A stretch of DNA of 64,000 bases from Flavobacterium psychrolimnae (GTDB lineage: Bacteria > Bacteroidota > Bacteroidia > Flavobacteriales > Flavobacteriaceae). Location of the stretch: the NCBI RefSeq assembly GCF_003312425.1, contig NZ_QNUX01000012.1, positions 1 through 64,000 on the forward strand, in the 5' to 3' direction. Shown here in pieces: positions 57,091 through 64,000 of the stretch; the stretch's first letter is position 1; each line of letters starts with the position of its first letter. A program made the position numbers and the translations under genes. The notes under the pieces were generated by a model. That model was given only the letters and a program-made list of their open reading frames with translations. It searched no databases and was not told the origin of the DNA.

Positions 57091-57543
57091 TTACATTGTT
57101 ACAGCTTCTCCTCCAGCAGCTTCAATAGCGGCTTTTGCAGTAGCAGTAAATTTGTGAGCGGTTACTTTTAATTTTGCTGTCAATTCACCTCTACCTAAAA
57201 TCTTAACGATTTCATTTTTAGTAGCTAAACGATTAGCAACATAAACTGTCATATCAACAGTATCTTTAATAACACCATTGTCAACTAAAAGTTGAAGTGT
57301 ATCAAGATTTACACCTTCGTAATCTTTACGATTGATGTTTGTAAAACCAAACTTAGGCACACGTCTTTGAAGTGGCATTTGCCCACCTTCAAAACCAATC
57401 TTTTTAGAATAACCAGAACGAGATTTTGCTCCTTTGTGACCTCTTGCAGAAGTACCACCTTTTCCAGAACCTTCTCCTCTACCTAATCTTTTATTTTGAT
57501 TGTGTGTAGAACCTTCAGCAGGTTGTAAGTTACTTAAATTCAT
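57091..57543 (-). CDS. rplO: Ribosomal protein L15
   Basis: 150 aa. The Gly/Lys-rich N-terminus ([26 protein letters not shown]) and the L18e/L15 fold ([30 protein letters not shown]) are complete. Binds 23S rRNA late in assembly. Confidence 0.97.
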   Translation of the reverse strand: MNLSNLQPAEGSTHNQNKRLGRGEGSGKGGTSARGHKGAKSRSGYSKKIGFEGGQMPLQRRVPKFGFTNINRKDYEGVNLDTLQLLVDNGVIKDTVDMTVYVANRLATKNEIVKILGRGELTAKLKVTAHKFTATAKAAIEAAGGEAVTM

Positions 57544-57554
57544 AACAGTATTTG

Positions 57555-57737
57555 TTATTTAGTTTCTTCAACAGAAACTAAGTGTTTAACTTTATTTATC
57601 ATCCCAAGGATTGTAGGGTTTGAATCATGCTCTACAACTTGTCCCATTTTACGTAGACCTAAAGCTTCTAATCCTCTTTTTTGAGTAAGAGGACAGTTGA
57701 TTTTGCTTCTAACTTGTTTTACTAATAATTTAGCCAT
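57555..57737 (-). CDS. rpmD: Ribosomal protein L30
   Basis: 60 aa, short bacterial form: [51 protein letters not shown]. Between rpsE and rplO as usual. Confidence 0.96.
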   Translation of the reverse strand: MAKLLVKQVRSKINCPLTQKRGLEALGLRKMGQVVEHDSNPTILGMINKVKHLVSVEETK

Positions 57738-57749
57738 AATTTCCTTGAA

Positions 57750-58277
57750 TTAACCTTTAAAAACTTTTTCTAAAGAAACACCTCTTTGTTTTGCAACAGT
57801 ATAAGCGCTTCTCATTTGTAATAAAGCATCAAAAGTTGCTTTCACTACGTTGTGAGGATTTGAAGATCCTTGAGATTTAGATAATACATCATGAATTCCT
57901 ACTGACTCAAGAACTGAACGAACAGCTCCACCAGCAATAACTCCTGTACCATGAGAGGCAGGAATTAAGAATACACGTGCACCACCAAATTTACCTTTTT
58001 GTTCGTGAGGAACTGATTGACCATTCAAAGGAATTTTTACTAAATTTTTCTTAGCATCTTCTACTGCTTTCGCAATTGCTTCAGAAACATCTTTAGATTT
58101 TCCTAATCCGTGTCCAACCACTCCGTTTTCATCACCTACAACTACAATAGCAGAAAAACCGAAAGCTCTACCACCCTTTGTAACCTTAGTAACACGATTT
58201 ACACTTACCAAACGATCTTTTAATTCAAGACCACTTGGTTTTACTAACTCTACATTCTTGTATTTACTATTAGACAT
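57750..58277 (-). CDS. rpsE: Ribosomal protein S5
   Basis: 175 aa. Double-stranded RNA-binding-like N-domain ([32 protein letters not shown]) with the loop tied to decoding accuracy, then the C-domain ([41 protein letters not shown]). Complete. Confidence 0.97.
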   Translation of the reverse strand: MSNSKYKNVELVKPSGLELKDRLVSVNRVTKVTKGGRAFGFSAIVVVGDENGVVGHGLGKSKDVSEAIAKAVEDAKKNLVKIPLNGQSVPHEQKGKFGGARVFLIPASHGTGVIAGGAVRSVLESVGIHDVLSKSQGSSNPHNVVKATFDALLQMRSAYTVAKQRGVSLEKVFKG

Positions 58278-58283
58278 ACTATA

Positions 58284-58634
58284 TTAGAATTTAAGTCCAG
58301 CCGCTCTTGCGCCTTCTGCTAATGATTTAATACGCCCGTGATATAAATAACCTCCTCTATCGAAAGTTACTACGTCTATCCCAGCTTTTAAAGCTTTTTC
58401 AGCAACTAGTTTTCCAACTGCTGTAGCAACTTCAATGTTCGTACCGTTACCTATTTCTTTTTCTCTTGAAGAAGCCGCCAATATAGTAACTCCGTTTACG
58501 TCATCAATAAGTTGAGCGTAAATTTCTTTGTTACTTCTAAATACAGATAGTCTTGGATTAGTAGCAGTACCACTAATTGTTTTTCTAATTCTGAATCTAA
58601 TTCGTTGTCTTCTTTCAGGTTTTGTTAATGACAT
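58284..58634 (-). CDS. rplR: Ribosomal protein L18
   Basis: 116 aa. [35 protein letters not shown] at the N-terminus and the closing [26 protein letters not shown]. Binds 5S rRNA with L5. Confidence 0.97.
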   Translation of the reverse strand: MSLTKPERRQRIRFRIRKTISGTATNPRLSVFRSNKEIYAQLIDDVNGVTILAASSREKEIGNGTNIEVATAVGKLVAEKALKAGIDVVTFDRGGYLYHGRIKSLAEGARAAGLKF

Positions 58635-58645
58635 AATCTTATTTT

Positions 58646-59188
58646 TTAAGCTGATTTACCTGCTTTTCTTCTTAATACTTCACCTACAAATTTAACACCT
58701 TTTCCTTTGTACGGCTCAGGCTTACGGAAACCTCTGATTTTCGCAGCAACCTGTCCTAAAAGTTGTTTGTCAAATGATGTTAATTTTACGATAGGGTTCT
58801 TACCTTTTTCAGATATAGTTTCTAAAGTTACTTCTGGAGCAATTTCTAAAACTATATTGTGAGAGAAACCTAGAGCTAAATCTAATTTTTGCCCTTGATT
58901 TGAAGCTCTATAACCAACTCCAACCAATTCTAATGACTTAGTAAAACCTTCAGTTACACCAATAATCATGTTATTGATTAAAGATCTGTACAAACCATGT
59001 TTTGCTCTTTGGTCTTTGTGATCAGACGATCTGTCTACTTGAACTTGACCATCTTCAACTGTAACAGTAACGTCCGAAAACTCCTGAGTTAGTTGACCAT
59101 TTTTTCCTTTAACTGTAATAACACCATTTGCAACTTCAACAGTTACACCAGCAGGGATTACAACCGGATTTTTACCTATTCTTGACAT
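58646..59188 (-). CDS. rplF: Ribosomal protein L6
   Basis: 180 aa, two repeated alpha/beta domains. [17 protein letters not shown] at the N-terminus; the C-domain ends [27 protein letters not shown], the conserved 23S-binding block. Confidence 0.97.
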   Translation of the reverse strand: MSRIGKNPVVIPAGVTVEVANGVITVKGKNGQLTQEFSDVTVTVEDGQVQVDRSSDHKDQRAKHGLYRSLINNMIIGVTEGFTKSLELVGVGYRASNQGQKLDLALGFSHNIVLEIAPEVTLETISEKGKNPIVKLTSFDKQLLGQVAAKIRGFRKPEPYKGKGVKFVGEVLRRKAGKSA

Positions 59189-59205
59189 CTTATATAGTCT
59201 TTAAA

Positions 59206-59604
59206 TTAGTATACGTAACAAATAACTTCACCACCTACGTTCAATTGCTTCGCTTTTTTACCAGTCATCAACCCTTTTGAGGTAGAAACGATAGCGATGC
59301 CTAATCCGTTAAGGATTCTAGGAATGGTTGCAGAACTTGAATATTTACGTAAACCTGGTTTACTAATTCTTTGGATATCTTTAATTACTGACTCTTTAGT
59401 ATCTTTATCATACTTTAAAGCGATTTTGATCGAACCCTGAACAGCGTTGTCTTCAAATTTGTAACTCAAGATATAACCTTGATCAAATAAGATCTTAGTT
59501 ATTTCTTTTTTTAGATTAGACGCAGGAATTTCAACAACCTTGTGGTTTGCAGCCACAGCGTTACGAACTCTTGTCAAATAATCTGCAATAGGATCTGTAT
59601 ACAT
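59206..59604 (-). CDS. rpsH: Ribosomal protein S8
   Basis: 132 aa. [13 protein letters not shown] at the N-terminus and the signature [26 protein letters not shown] at the C-terminus. In E. coli S8 represses the spc operon by binding its mRNA at rplE. Here the 123-bp gap directly before rpsH holds two inverted repeats. Confidence 0.97.
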   Translation of the reverse strand: MYTDPIADYLTRVRNAVAANHKVVEIPASNLKKEITKILFDQGYILSYKFEDNAVQGSIKIALKYDKDTKESVIKDIQRISKPGLRKYSSSATIPRILNGLGIAIVSTSKGLMTGKKAKQLNVGGEVICYVY

Positions 59605-59674
59605 ATGTATTAATTTGCGGTCTTGGTTTTCAACAAACGATTTGCCGAACCTTAAACCAATTTATAAATATTTA

Positions 59675-59724
59675 TGATACAGACAAAACGAAAGTTAAGT
59701 CTGTATCAGAACGTAATAAATTAC
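59675..59724 (-). promoter_or_regulatory. Two inverted repeats in the rpsN-rpsH gap
   Basis: In mRNA order: ACGTAAT/ATTACGT (7 bp, 2-nt loop) right after the rpsN stop, then TGATACAGAC/GTCTGTATCA (10 bp perfect, arms 59699-59708 and 59675-59684, 14-nt loop). The gap is the longest between any two ribosomal genes in the window. Neither stem is followed by a T run. Confidence 0.65.
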
Positions 59725-59727
59725 GTC

Positions 59728-59997
59728 TTACCAAGATGCTTTTTTAACACCAGGTATCAATCCATTATTTGCCATTTCACGAAATGTAACACGTGAAAGA
59801 CCGAATTGACGCATATACCCTCTTGGTCGACCTGTTAATTTACAACGATTGTGTAAACGAACTGGTGAAGCATTTTTTGGTAACTTTTGCAAACCTACGA
59901 AATCTCCAGCTTCTAACAAAGCTTTTCTTTTCTCAGCATACTTAGCTACTGTTTTTTCTCTCTTAACCTCGCGGGCTTTCATTGATTCTTTAGCCAT
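59728..59997 (-). CDS. rpsN: Ribosomal protein S14
   Basis: 89 aa, the C-minus type lacking zinc-binding CxxC pairs. [52 protein letters not shown]. Complete. Confidence 0.97.
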   Translation of the reverse strand: MAKESMKAREVKREKTVAKYAEKRKALLEAGDFVGLQKLPKNASPVRLHNRCKLTGRPRGYMRQFGLSRVTFREMANNGLIPGVKKASW

Positions 59998-60000
59998 GTC

Positions 60001-60552
60001 TTAATTCTTTTTAAAAGGTAATCCTAATTCTGTCAATAGAGACTTTGCTTCTTTATCAGTTTTTGCAGTAGTTACAAAAGTGATATCCATACCTGAAATT
60101 TTGTTTACTTTATCAATATCAATTTCAGGGAAAATGATTTGTTCCAAAACTCCAAGGTTATAATTTCCTCTTCCGTCAAAACCAGTAGCTTTAATACCAC
60201 TGAAATCTCTTACACGTGGCAAAGCTGAAGTAATAAGTCTATCTAAAAACTCATACATTCTTTCTCCACGCAAAGTAACTTTTGCTCCAATAGGCATCCC
60301 TTTTCTCAATTTGAATGACGCAACGTCTTTCTTTGAAATAGTAGATACTGCTTTCTGTCCAGTGATCTTTGTTAACTCATCAACTGCATAGTCAATTAGT
60401 TTTTTATCAGATACAGCTGCACCAACTCCTTTACTTAAAACGATTTTTTCCAATTTTGGAACTTGCATTACGTTTACGTATCCGAATTCCTCTTTAAGAG
60501 CAGCAATTACTCTGCTCTTATATTCTTCTTTTAGTCTAGGTATATACGCCAT
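60001..60552 (-). CDS. rplE: Ribosomal protein L5
   Basis: 183 aa. [48 protein letters not shown] and [23 protein letters not shown] are the family blocks. 5S rRNA and P-site tRNA contact. 3 bp before rpsN. Confidence 0.97.
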   Translation of the reverse strand: MAYIPRLKEEYKSRVIAALKEEFGYVNVMQVPKLEKIVLSKGVGAAVSDKKLIDYAVDELTKITGQKAVSTISKKDVASFKLRKGMPIGAKVTLRGERMYEFLDRLITSALPRVRDFSGIKATGFDGRGNYNLGVLEQIIFPEIDIDKVNKISGMDITFVTTAKTDKEAKSLLTELGLPFKKN

Positions 60553-60554
60553 TA

Positions 60555-60869
60555 CTATAGTACTTGATTAGATTTTTTTGAAAATCTTACTTTCTTATCT
60601 CCTTCTACTCTAATACCCACTCTAGTTGTTTCCTTAGTTTTAGGATCAATTAAAGAAATATTAGATATTTGTATAGAAGCTTCTTTCTTTACGATACCAC
60701 CTTGAGGGCTTTTTGCACTAGGTTTCGTGTGTTTCGAAACCATGTTTACACCTTCAACAATCGCTTTGTTCTTCTCACGGTAAACACGTAAAACTTTACC
60801 TTCAGCACCTTTATGGTCTCCAGCAATTACTCTTACAATGTCGCCTGATTTTATTTTTAGCTTTATCAT
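60555..60869 (-). CDS. rplX: Ribosomal protein L24
   Basis: 104 aa with a KOW motif at the N-terminus ([40 protein letters not shown]). Early assembly protein of the 50S subunit. 2 bp before rplE. Confidence 0.97.
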   Translation of the reverse strand: MIKLKIKSGDIVRVIAGDHKGAEGKVLRVYREKNKAIVEGVNMVSKHTKPSAKSPQGGIVKKEASIQISNISLIDPKTKETTRVGIRVEGDKKVRFSKKSNQVL

Positions 60870-60880
60870 CTTAAAACGAA

Positions 60881-61249
60881 TTAAAGCACTTCTGGTGCTA
60901 ATGATACAATTTTCATGAATTGTTTTTCACGAAGTTCTCTTGCTACCGGACCAAAAACACGAGTTCCTCTCATTTCACCAGCAGCATTCAATAACACACA
61001 TGCGTTGTCATCAAATCTAATGTATGAACCATCGGCTCTTCTTACTTCTTTTTTGGTACGTACAACAACTGCAGTTGAAACAGCTCCTTTTTTAACGCTT
61101 CCGTTAGGAGCAGTATCTTTGATAGAAACTACAATCTTGTCACCAACAGAGGCATACCTTCTTTTGGTACCTCCTAAAACACGGATAGTTAAAACTTCCT
61201 TTGCTCCAGTGTTATCTGCTACTTTTAGTCTTGATTCTTGTTGTACCAT
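60881..61249 (-). CDS. rplN: Ribosomal protein L14
   Basis: 122 aa. [27 protein letters not shown] and the signature [34 protein letters not shown]. Complete. Binds 23S rRNA at the subunit interface. Confidence 0.97.
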   Translation of the reverse strand: MVQQESRLKVADNTGAKEVLTIRVLGGTKRRYASVGDKIVVSIKDTAPNGSVKKGAVSTAVVVRTKKEVRRADGSYIRFDDNACVLLNAAGEMRGTRVFGPVARELREKQFMKIVSLAPEVL

Positions 61250-61251
61250 AA

Positions 61252-61512
61252 TTATTTAGCTCTTTCTAAGATTTCAACTAACCTCCAACATTTTGTTTTA
61301 CTTAAAGGACGCGTTTCGCTAATCCTTACAGTATCTCCAACGTTACAGTCGTTCATTTCGTCGTGTGCGTGATACTTTTTAGTCTTCAACACGAACTTAC
61401 CGTATAATGGGTGTTTTACTTTACGCACTTCAGCAACAACAATAGATTTATCCATTTTGTCAGAAGTAACAACACCAACTCTTTCTTTTCTTAAATTTCT
61501 TTTTTCTTCCAT
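61252..61512 (-). CDS. rpsQ: Ribosomal protein S17
   Basis: 86 aa, OB fold. [45 protein letters not shown] and [23 protein letters not shown]. 2 bp before rplN. Confidence 0.97.
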   Translation of the reverse strand: MEEKRNLRKERVGVVTSDKMDKSIVVAEVRKVKHPLYGKFVLKTKKYHAHDEMNDCNVGDTVRISETRPLSKTKCWRLVEILERAK

Positions 61513-61529
61513 CTTTCAGCAGACTACAG

Positions 61530-61715
61530 TTATTGTCTTTTAGTAAGTTCGGTAGCCAATCTTGCAACTGTTCTTCTCACACTTCTAATTTGAAGTGGAT
61601 TCTCAATTGGTGAAATAGCGTGAGCCATTTTTAGATCAGCATATGTTTTCTTAGTCTGGCTAAGCTTTTCTTGCAACTCCGCTGCAGAAAGATCTTTTAT
61701 TTCTGATTGTTTCAT
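61530..61715 (-). CDS. rpmC: Ribosomal protein L29
   Basis: 61 aa from the start chosen here: MKQSEIKDLSAAELQEKLSQ, with the family helix pair and the C-terminal RRTVARLATELTKRQ. The frame is open back to 61751, but that would overlap rplP by 23 bp and add 12 residues unlike any L29, so the ATG at 61715 (13 bp after rplP) is preferred. Confidence 0.94.
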   Translation of the reverse strand: MKQSEIKDLSAAELQEKLSQTKKTYADLKMAHAISPIENPLQIRSVRRTVARLATELTKRQ

Positions 61716-61728
61716 AATATAATATAAA

Positions 61729-62154
61729 TTATGCTTCGAAATCTCTAGCAACGACGAATTTAGTTTTTACTGGAAGCTTTTGTGCTGCAAGACGTAACGC
61801 CTCTTTTGCAACTGACAAAGGTACTCCTCCAACCTCAAACATAATTCTTCCGGGTTTAACAACGGCAGCCCAATACTCAACTGCACCTTTACCTTTACCC
61901 ATACGTACCTCAAGAGGTTTCTTAGTAATTGGTTTGTCTGGAAATATTTTGATCCATAATTGTCCTTCTCTTTTCATAAAACGAGTTGCAGCAATACGCG
62001 CAGCTTCGATTTGACGAGAGGTTAAGAACATTCCATCTTCATGTACAGATTTAATACCAAACATTCCATTAGAAAGTTCATGTCCTCTTTGAGAATTTCC
62101 TTTCATTTTACCTTTTTGTACCTTACGGTATTTTGTTCTTTTAGGCTGTAACAT
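61729..62154 (-). CDS. rplP: Ribosomal protein L16
   Basis: 141 aa. [24 protein letters not shown] at the N-terminus, [49 protein letters not shown] in the middle. Complete. Shapes the A-site tRNA entry in the 50S subunit. Confidence 0.97.
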   Translation of the reverse strand: MLQPKRTKYRKVQKGKMKGNSQRGHELSNGMFGIKSVHEDGMFLTSRQIEAARIAATRFMKREGQLWIKIFPDKPITKKPLEVRMGKGKGAVEYWAAVVKPGRIMFEVGGVPLSVAKEALRLAAQKLPVKTKFVVARDFEA

Positions 62155-62173
62155 TTTTCTTTAGTTTAAAAAT

Positions 62174-62932
62174 TTACTTTCGTTTACGAGCGTCTGGTTT
62201 TCCACCTTTGTTAAAAGGTTTTCTGTCTCCTCTTGGAGAATCACCACCTTTACCACCAGCACCAGATTGTTTTTTGTCCATTCCGGCAAGTGGAGAAAGA
62301 TCTCTCTTTCCGTAAACTTCACCTTTCATGATCCATACTTTGATTCCCATTCTACCATAAGTAGTATGAGCTTCTGCCAAAGCATAATCAATATCAGCTC
62401 TGAAAGTTGATAGAGGAATTCTACCTTCTTTAAAACCTTCCGAACGAGCCATCTCAGCACCATTCAAACGACCAGAAATCAAAACTTTGATACCTTCTGC
62501 GTTCATACGCATAGAAGCAGCAATAGCCATTTTGATTGCACGTCTGTAAGAAATTCTACTTTCGATTTGACGACAGATGCTGGTAGCAACTAGATACGCG
62601 TCAAGCTCAGGTCTTTTGATTTCAAAGATGTTGATTTGAACCTCTTTGTCAGTAATTTTCTTAAGTTCCTCTTTCAACTTGTCTACCTCTTGACCACCTT
62701 TTCCGATAATAATACCAGGTCTAGCAGTAGTGATAGTAACGGTTACAAGTTTCAAAGTTCTCTCGATGATTACTTTTGATACACTAGCTTTTGATAAACG
62801 AGCATGGATATACTTTCTGATTTTATAATCTTCGGCAAGTTTATCACCGTAATCATTTCCACCATACCAGTTTGAGTCCCATCCTCTGATGATACCAAGT
62901 CTATTTCCAATTGGATTTGTCTTTTGTCCCAT
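62174..62932 (-). CDS. rpsC: Ribosomal protein S3
   Basis: 252 aa. N-terminal [25 protein letters not shown], type-II KH domain ([22 protein letters not shown]), C-terminal [25 protein letters not shown]. The last 35 residues are a Gly/Lys/Arg-rich tail. Lies at the mRNA entry channel. Confidence 0.97.
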   Translation of the reverse strand: MGQKTNPIGNRLGIIRGWDSNWYGGNDYGDKLAEDYKIRKYIHARLSKASVSKVIIERTLKLVTVTITTARPGIIIGKGGQEVDKLKEELKKITDKEVQINIFEIKRPELDAYLVATSICRQIESRISYRRAIKMAIAASMRMNAEGIKVLISGRLNGAEMARSEGFKEGRIPLSTFRADIDYALAEAHTTYGRMGIKVWIMKGEVYGKRDLSPLAGMDKKQSGAGGKGGDSPRGDRKPFNKGGKPDARKRK

Positions 62933-62937
62933 GCTGC

Positions 62938-63351
62938 TTAAGAATTGCTTTGTGTGTTATTGATAGCTCCAAGCACGATTGTTACGTGGTTAGAACGTTT
63001 TCTAATTCTGTGTGCTCTTCCTTGTGGCGCTGGACGAAGTCTTTTCAACATCATTCCACCGTCAACACGGATTTCCTTAACAAATAAGCCAGCTTCTTCC
63101 ATATTAGCGTCAGGGTTTTTAGCTTGCCAGTTAGCAATTACTGATAAAACCAATTTCTCTAATTTTCTTGAAGCTTCTTTAGAACTAAATCTTAAAATGT
63201 TAAGTGCTCTTTCTACCTTCTGACCTCTTACTAGATCTGCTACTAAGCGCATTTTTCTAGGTGAAGTAGGGCAGTTATTTAACTTTGCGAAGGCCAAAGA
63301 CTTATTAGCCTCTTTTCTTGCATCTGCTGTTTCTCTTTTACGAACTCCCAT
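62938..63351 (-). CDS. rplV: Ribosomal protein L22
   Basis: 137 aa. [31 protein letters not shown] and the loop-tip and signature [36 protein letters not shown] that reaches the exit tunnel. N-terminal Lys/Arg/Glu extension of about 20 residues. 5 bp before rpsC. Confidence 0.97.
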   Translation of the reverse strand: MGVRKRETADARKEANKSLAFAKLNNCPTSPRKMRLVADLVRGQKVERALNILRFSSKEASRKLEKLVLSVIANWQAKNPDANMEEAGLFVKEIRVDGGMMLKRLRPAPQGRAHRIRKRSNHVTIVLGAINNTQSNS

Positions 63352-63357
63352 TGCTTC

Positions 63358-63636
63358 TTATTTTTTACCTTTATTTTTTGCTCCAGCATGACCTCTAAAA
63401 GATCTCGTTGGTGAAAATTCTCCTAATTTGTGACCTACCATGTTTTCTGTTACGTAAACTGGTACAAATTGACGACCGTTATGAACTGCGATAGTTTGCC
63501 CAACAAAATCTGGAGTAATCATAGAAGCTCTAGACCAAGTCTTTACTACTCCTTTGTTTCCACCTGCAATGTTTTCTTGAACTTTCTTGTCTAACTTATA
63601 ATGAACAAAAGGTCCTTTTTTTAATGAACGTGCCAT
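63358..63636 (-). CDS. rpsS: Ribosomal protein S19
   Basis: 92 aa. [20 protein letters not shown] and the signature [37 protein letters not shown]. Complete. 6 bp gaps on both sides. Confidence 0.97.
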   Translation of the reverse strand: MARSLKKGPFVHYKLDKKVQENIAGGNKGVVKTWSRASMITPDFVGQTIAVHNGRQFVPVYVTENMVGHKLGEFSPTRSFRGHAGAKNKGKK

Positions 63637-63642
63637 ATCTTA

Positions 63643-64000
63643 TTATTTCTTTCTACGTTCTACGATATACTTGTTACTCGGGTTTTTCTTAGAACGAGTT
63701 CTATAACCTTTAGCTGGTATTCCATTTCTTGAACGTGGATGTCCACCAGAAGAACGTCCTTCACCACCACCCATTGGGTGATCGACAGGGTTCATTGCAA
63801 CAGGTCTTGTTCTAGGTCTTCTTCCTAACCATCTTGTTCTACCTGCTTTACCAGATACAACTAATTGGTGGTCTGAATTAGAAACCGCTCCAATTGTAGC
63901 CGAACAAGTCAACAAGATTAATCTTGTTTCACCAGAAGGCATTTTAATTGTAGCATATTTTCCATCTCTTGCCATTAATTGAGCAAATGTTCCAGCAGAA
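63643..64000 (-). CDS. rplB: Ribosomal protein L2 (partial, 5' end outside window)
   Basis: C-terminal part of about 119 codons. The signature [28 protein letters not shown] near the C-terminus carries the conserved His of the peptidyl-transferase region. The frame runs through the window edge ([18 protein letters not shown]), so the internal Met at 63975 is not the start. Confidence 0.96.
   Translation of the reverse strand, partial: SAGTFAQLMARDGKYATIKMPSGETRLILLTCSATIGAVSNSDHQLVVSGKAGRTRWLGRRPRTRPVAMNPVDHPMGGGEGRSSGGHPRSRNGIPAKGYRTRSKKNPSNKYIVERRKK

Overview
The window reads as a chromosomal segment of a Bacteroidota organism, most likely Flavobacterium or a close relative. Supporting signs are low-GC intergenic DNA, an UpxY-type antiterminator, repeated TAnnTTTG boxes (the Bacteroidota -7 promoter element) upstream of several genes, Wzc proteins ending in Gly-Tyr repeats, and the protein sequences themselves. 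No tRNA, rRNA, CRISPR array, prophage or insertion sequence was found.

Positions 1-2037 are a gene-free island of interspersed repeats. Five copies of a core of about 134 bp each contain a long foldable palindrome. Positions 2038-40746 are a very large surface-polysaccharide locus, entirely on the minus strand and best read from right to left. It opens with an export pair (wza/wzc, 37470-40746), a TviC-like 4-epimerase and Ugd. A second block then starts with UpxY (34159-34629), followed by a TviB-like dehydrogenase, a four-helix-bundle protein between short repeats, and mannose-1-phosphate guanylyltransferase. Next come a flippase, a nitroreductase-like protein, a pyruvyltransferase, many glycosyltransferases, an EpsG-like polymerase and two acyltransferases. 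The block ends with a bacillosamine-type module (PglC-, PglD-, PglE- and PglF-like), a second wza/wzc pair, and a lone rfbC. Together these genes could make UDP-GlcNAcA/GalNAcA, UDP-glucuronate, GDP-mannose and UDP-diNAc-bacillosamine (or a differently acylated 2,4-diamino sugar). They could load the first sugar phosphate on undecaprenyl phosphate through the PglC-like enzyme, extend and decorate the unit, flip it, polymerise it and export it. The locus also carries a clear glycosyltransferase pseudogene (14854-15270) and a possible second remnant (30516-30700).

Positions 40820-52012 hold housekeeping and accessory genes: recR, a sodium:solute symporter, a CoA-binding protein, a MarC-family protein, two guanidino-group-modifying enzymes, citrate synthase, enolase, an erythromycin-esterase-like protein and carA. 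Several are bounded by clear hairpin terminators.

Positions 52384-64000 are the S10/spc/alpha ribosomal protein run on the minus strand, from rplB (cut by the window edge) to rplQ, including secY, infA, rpmJ and rpoA. Gene gaps are mostly under 20 bp. The two largest (rpsN-rpsH and rpsK-rpsD) both hold strong inverted repeats, candidates for RNA control elements. No wholly new system is evident. The items most worth a second look are the repeat island, the GINT1-like protein at 23978-25597, the gene remnants, and the hairpins in the ribosomal operon.
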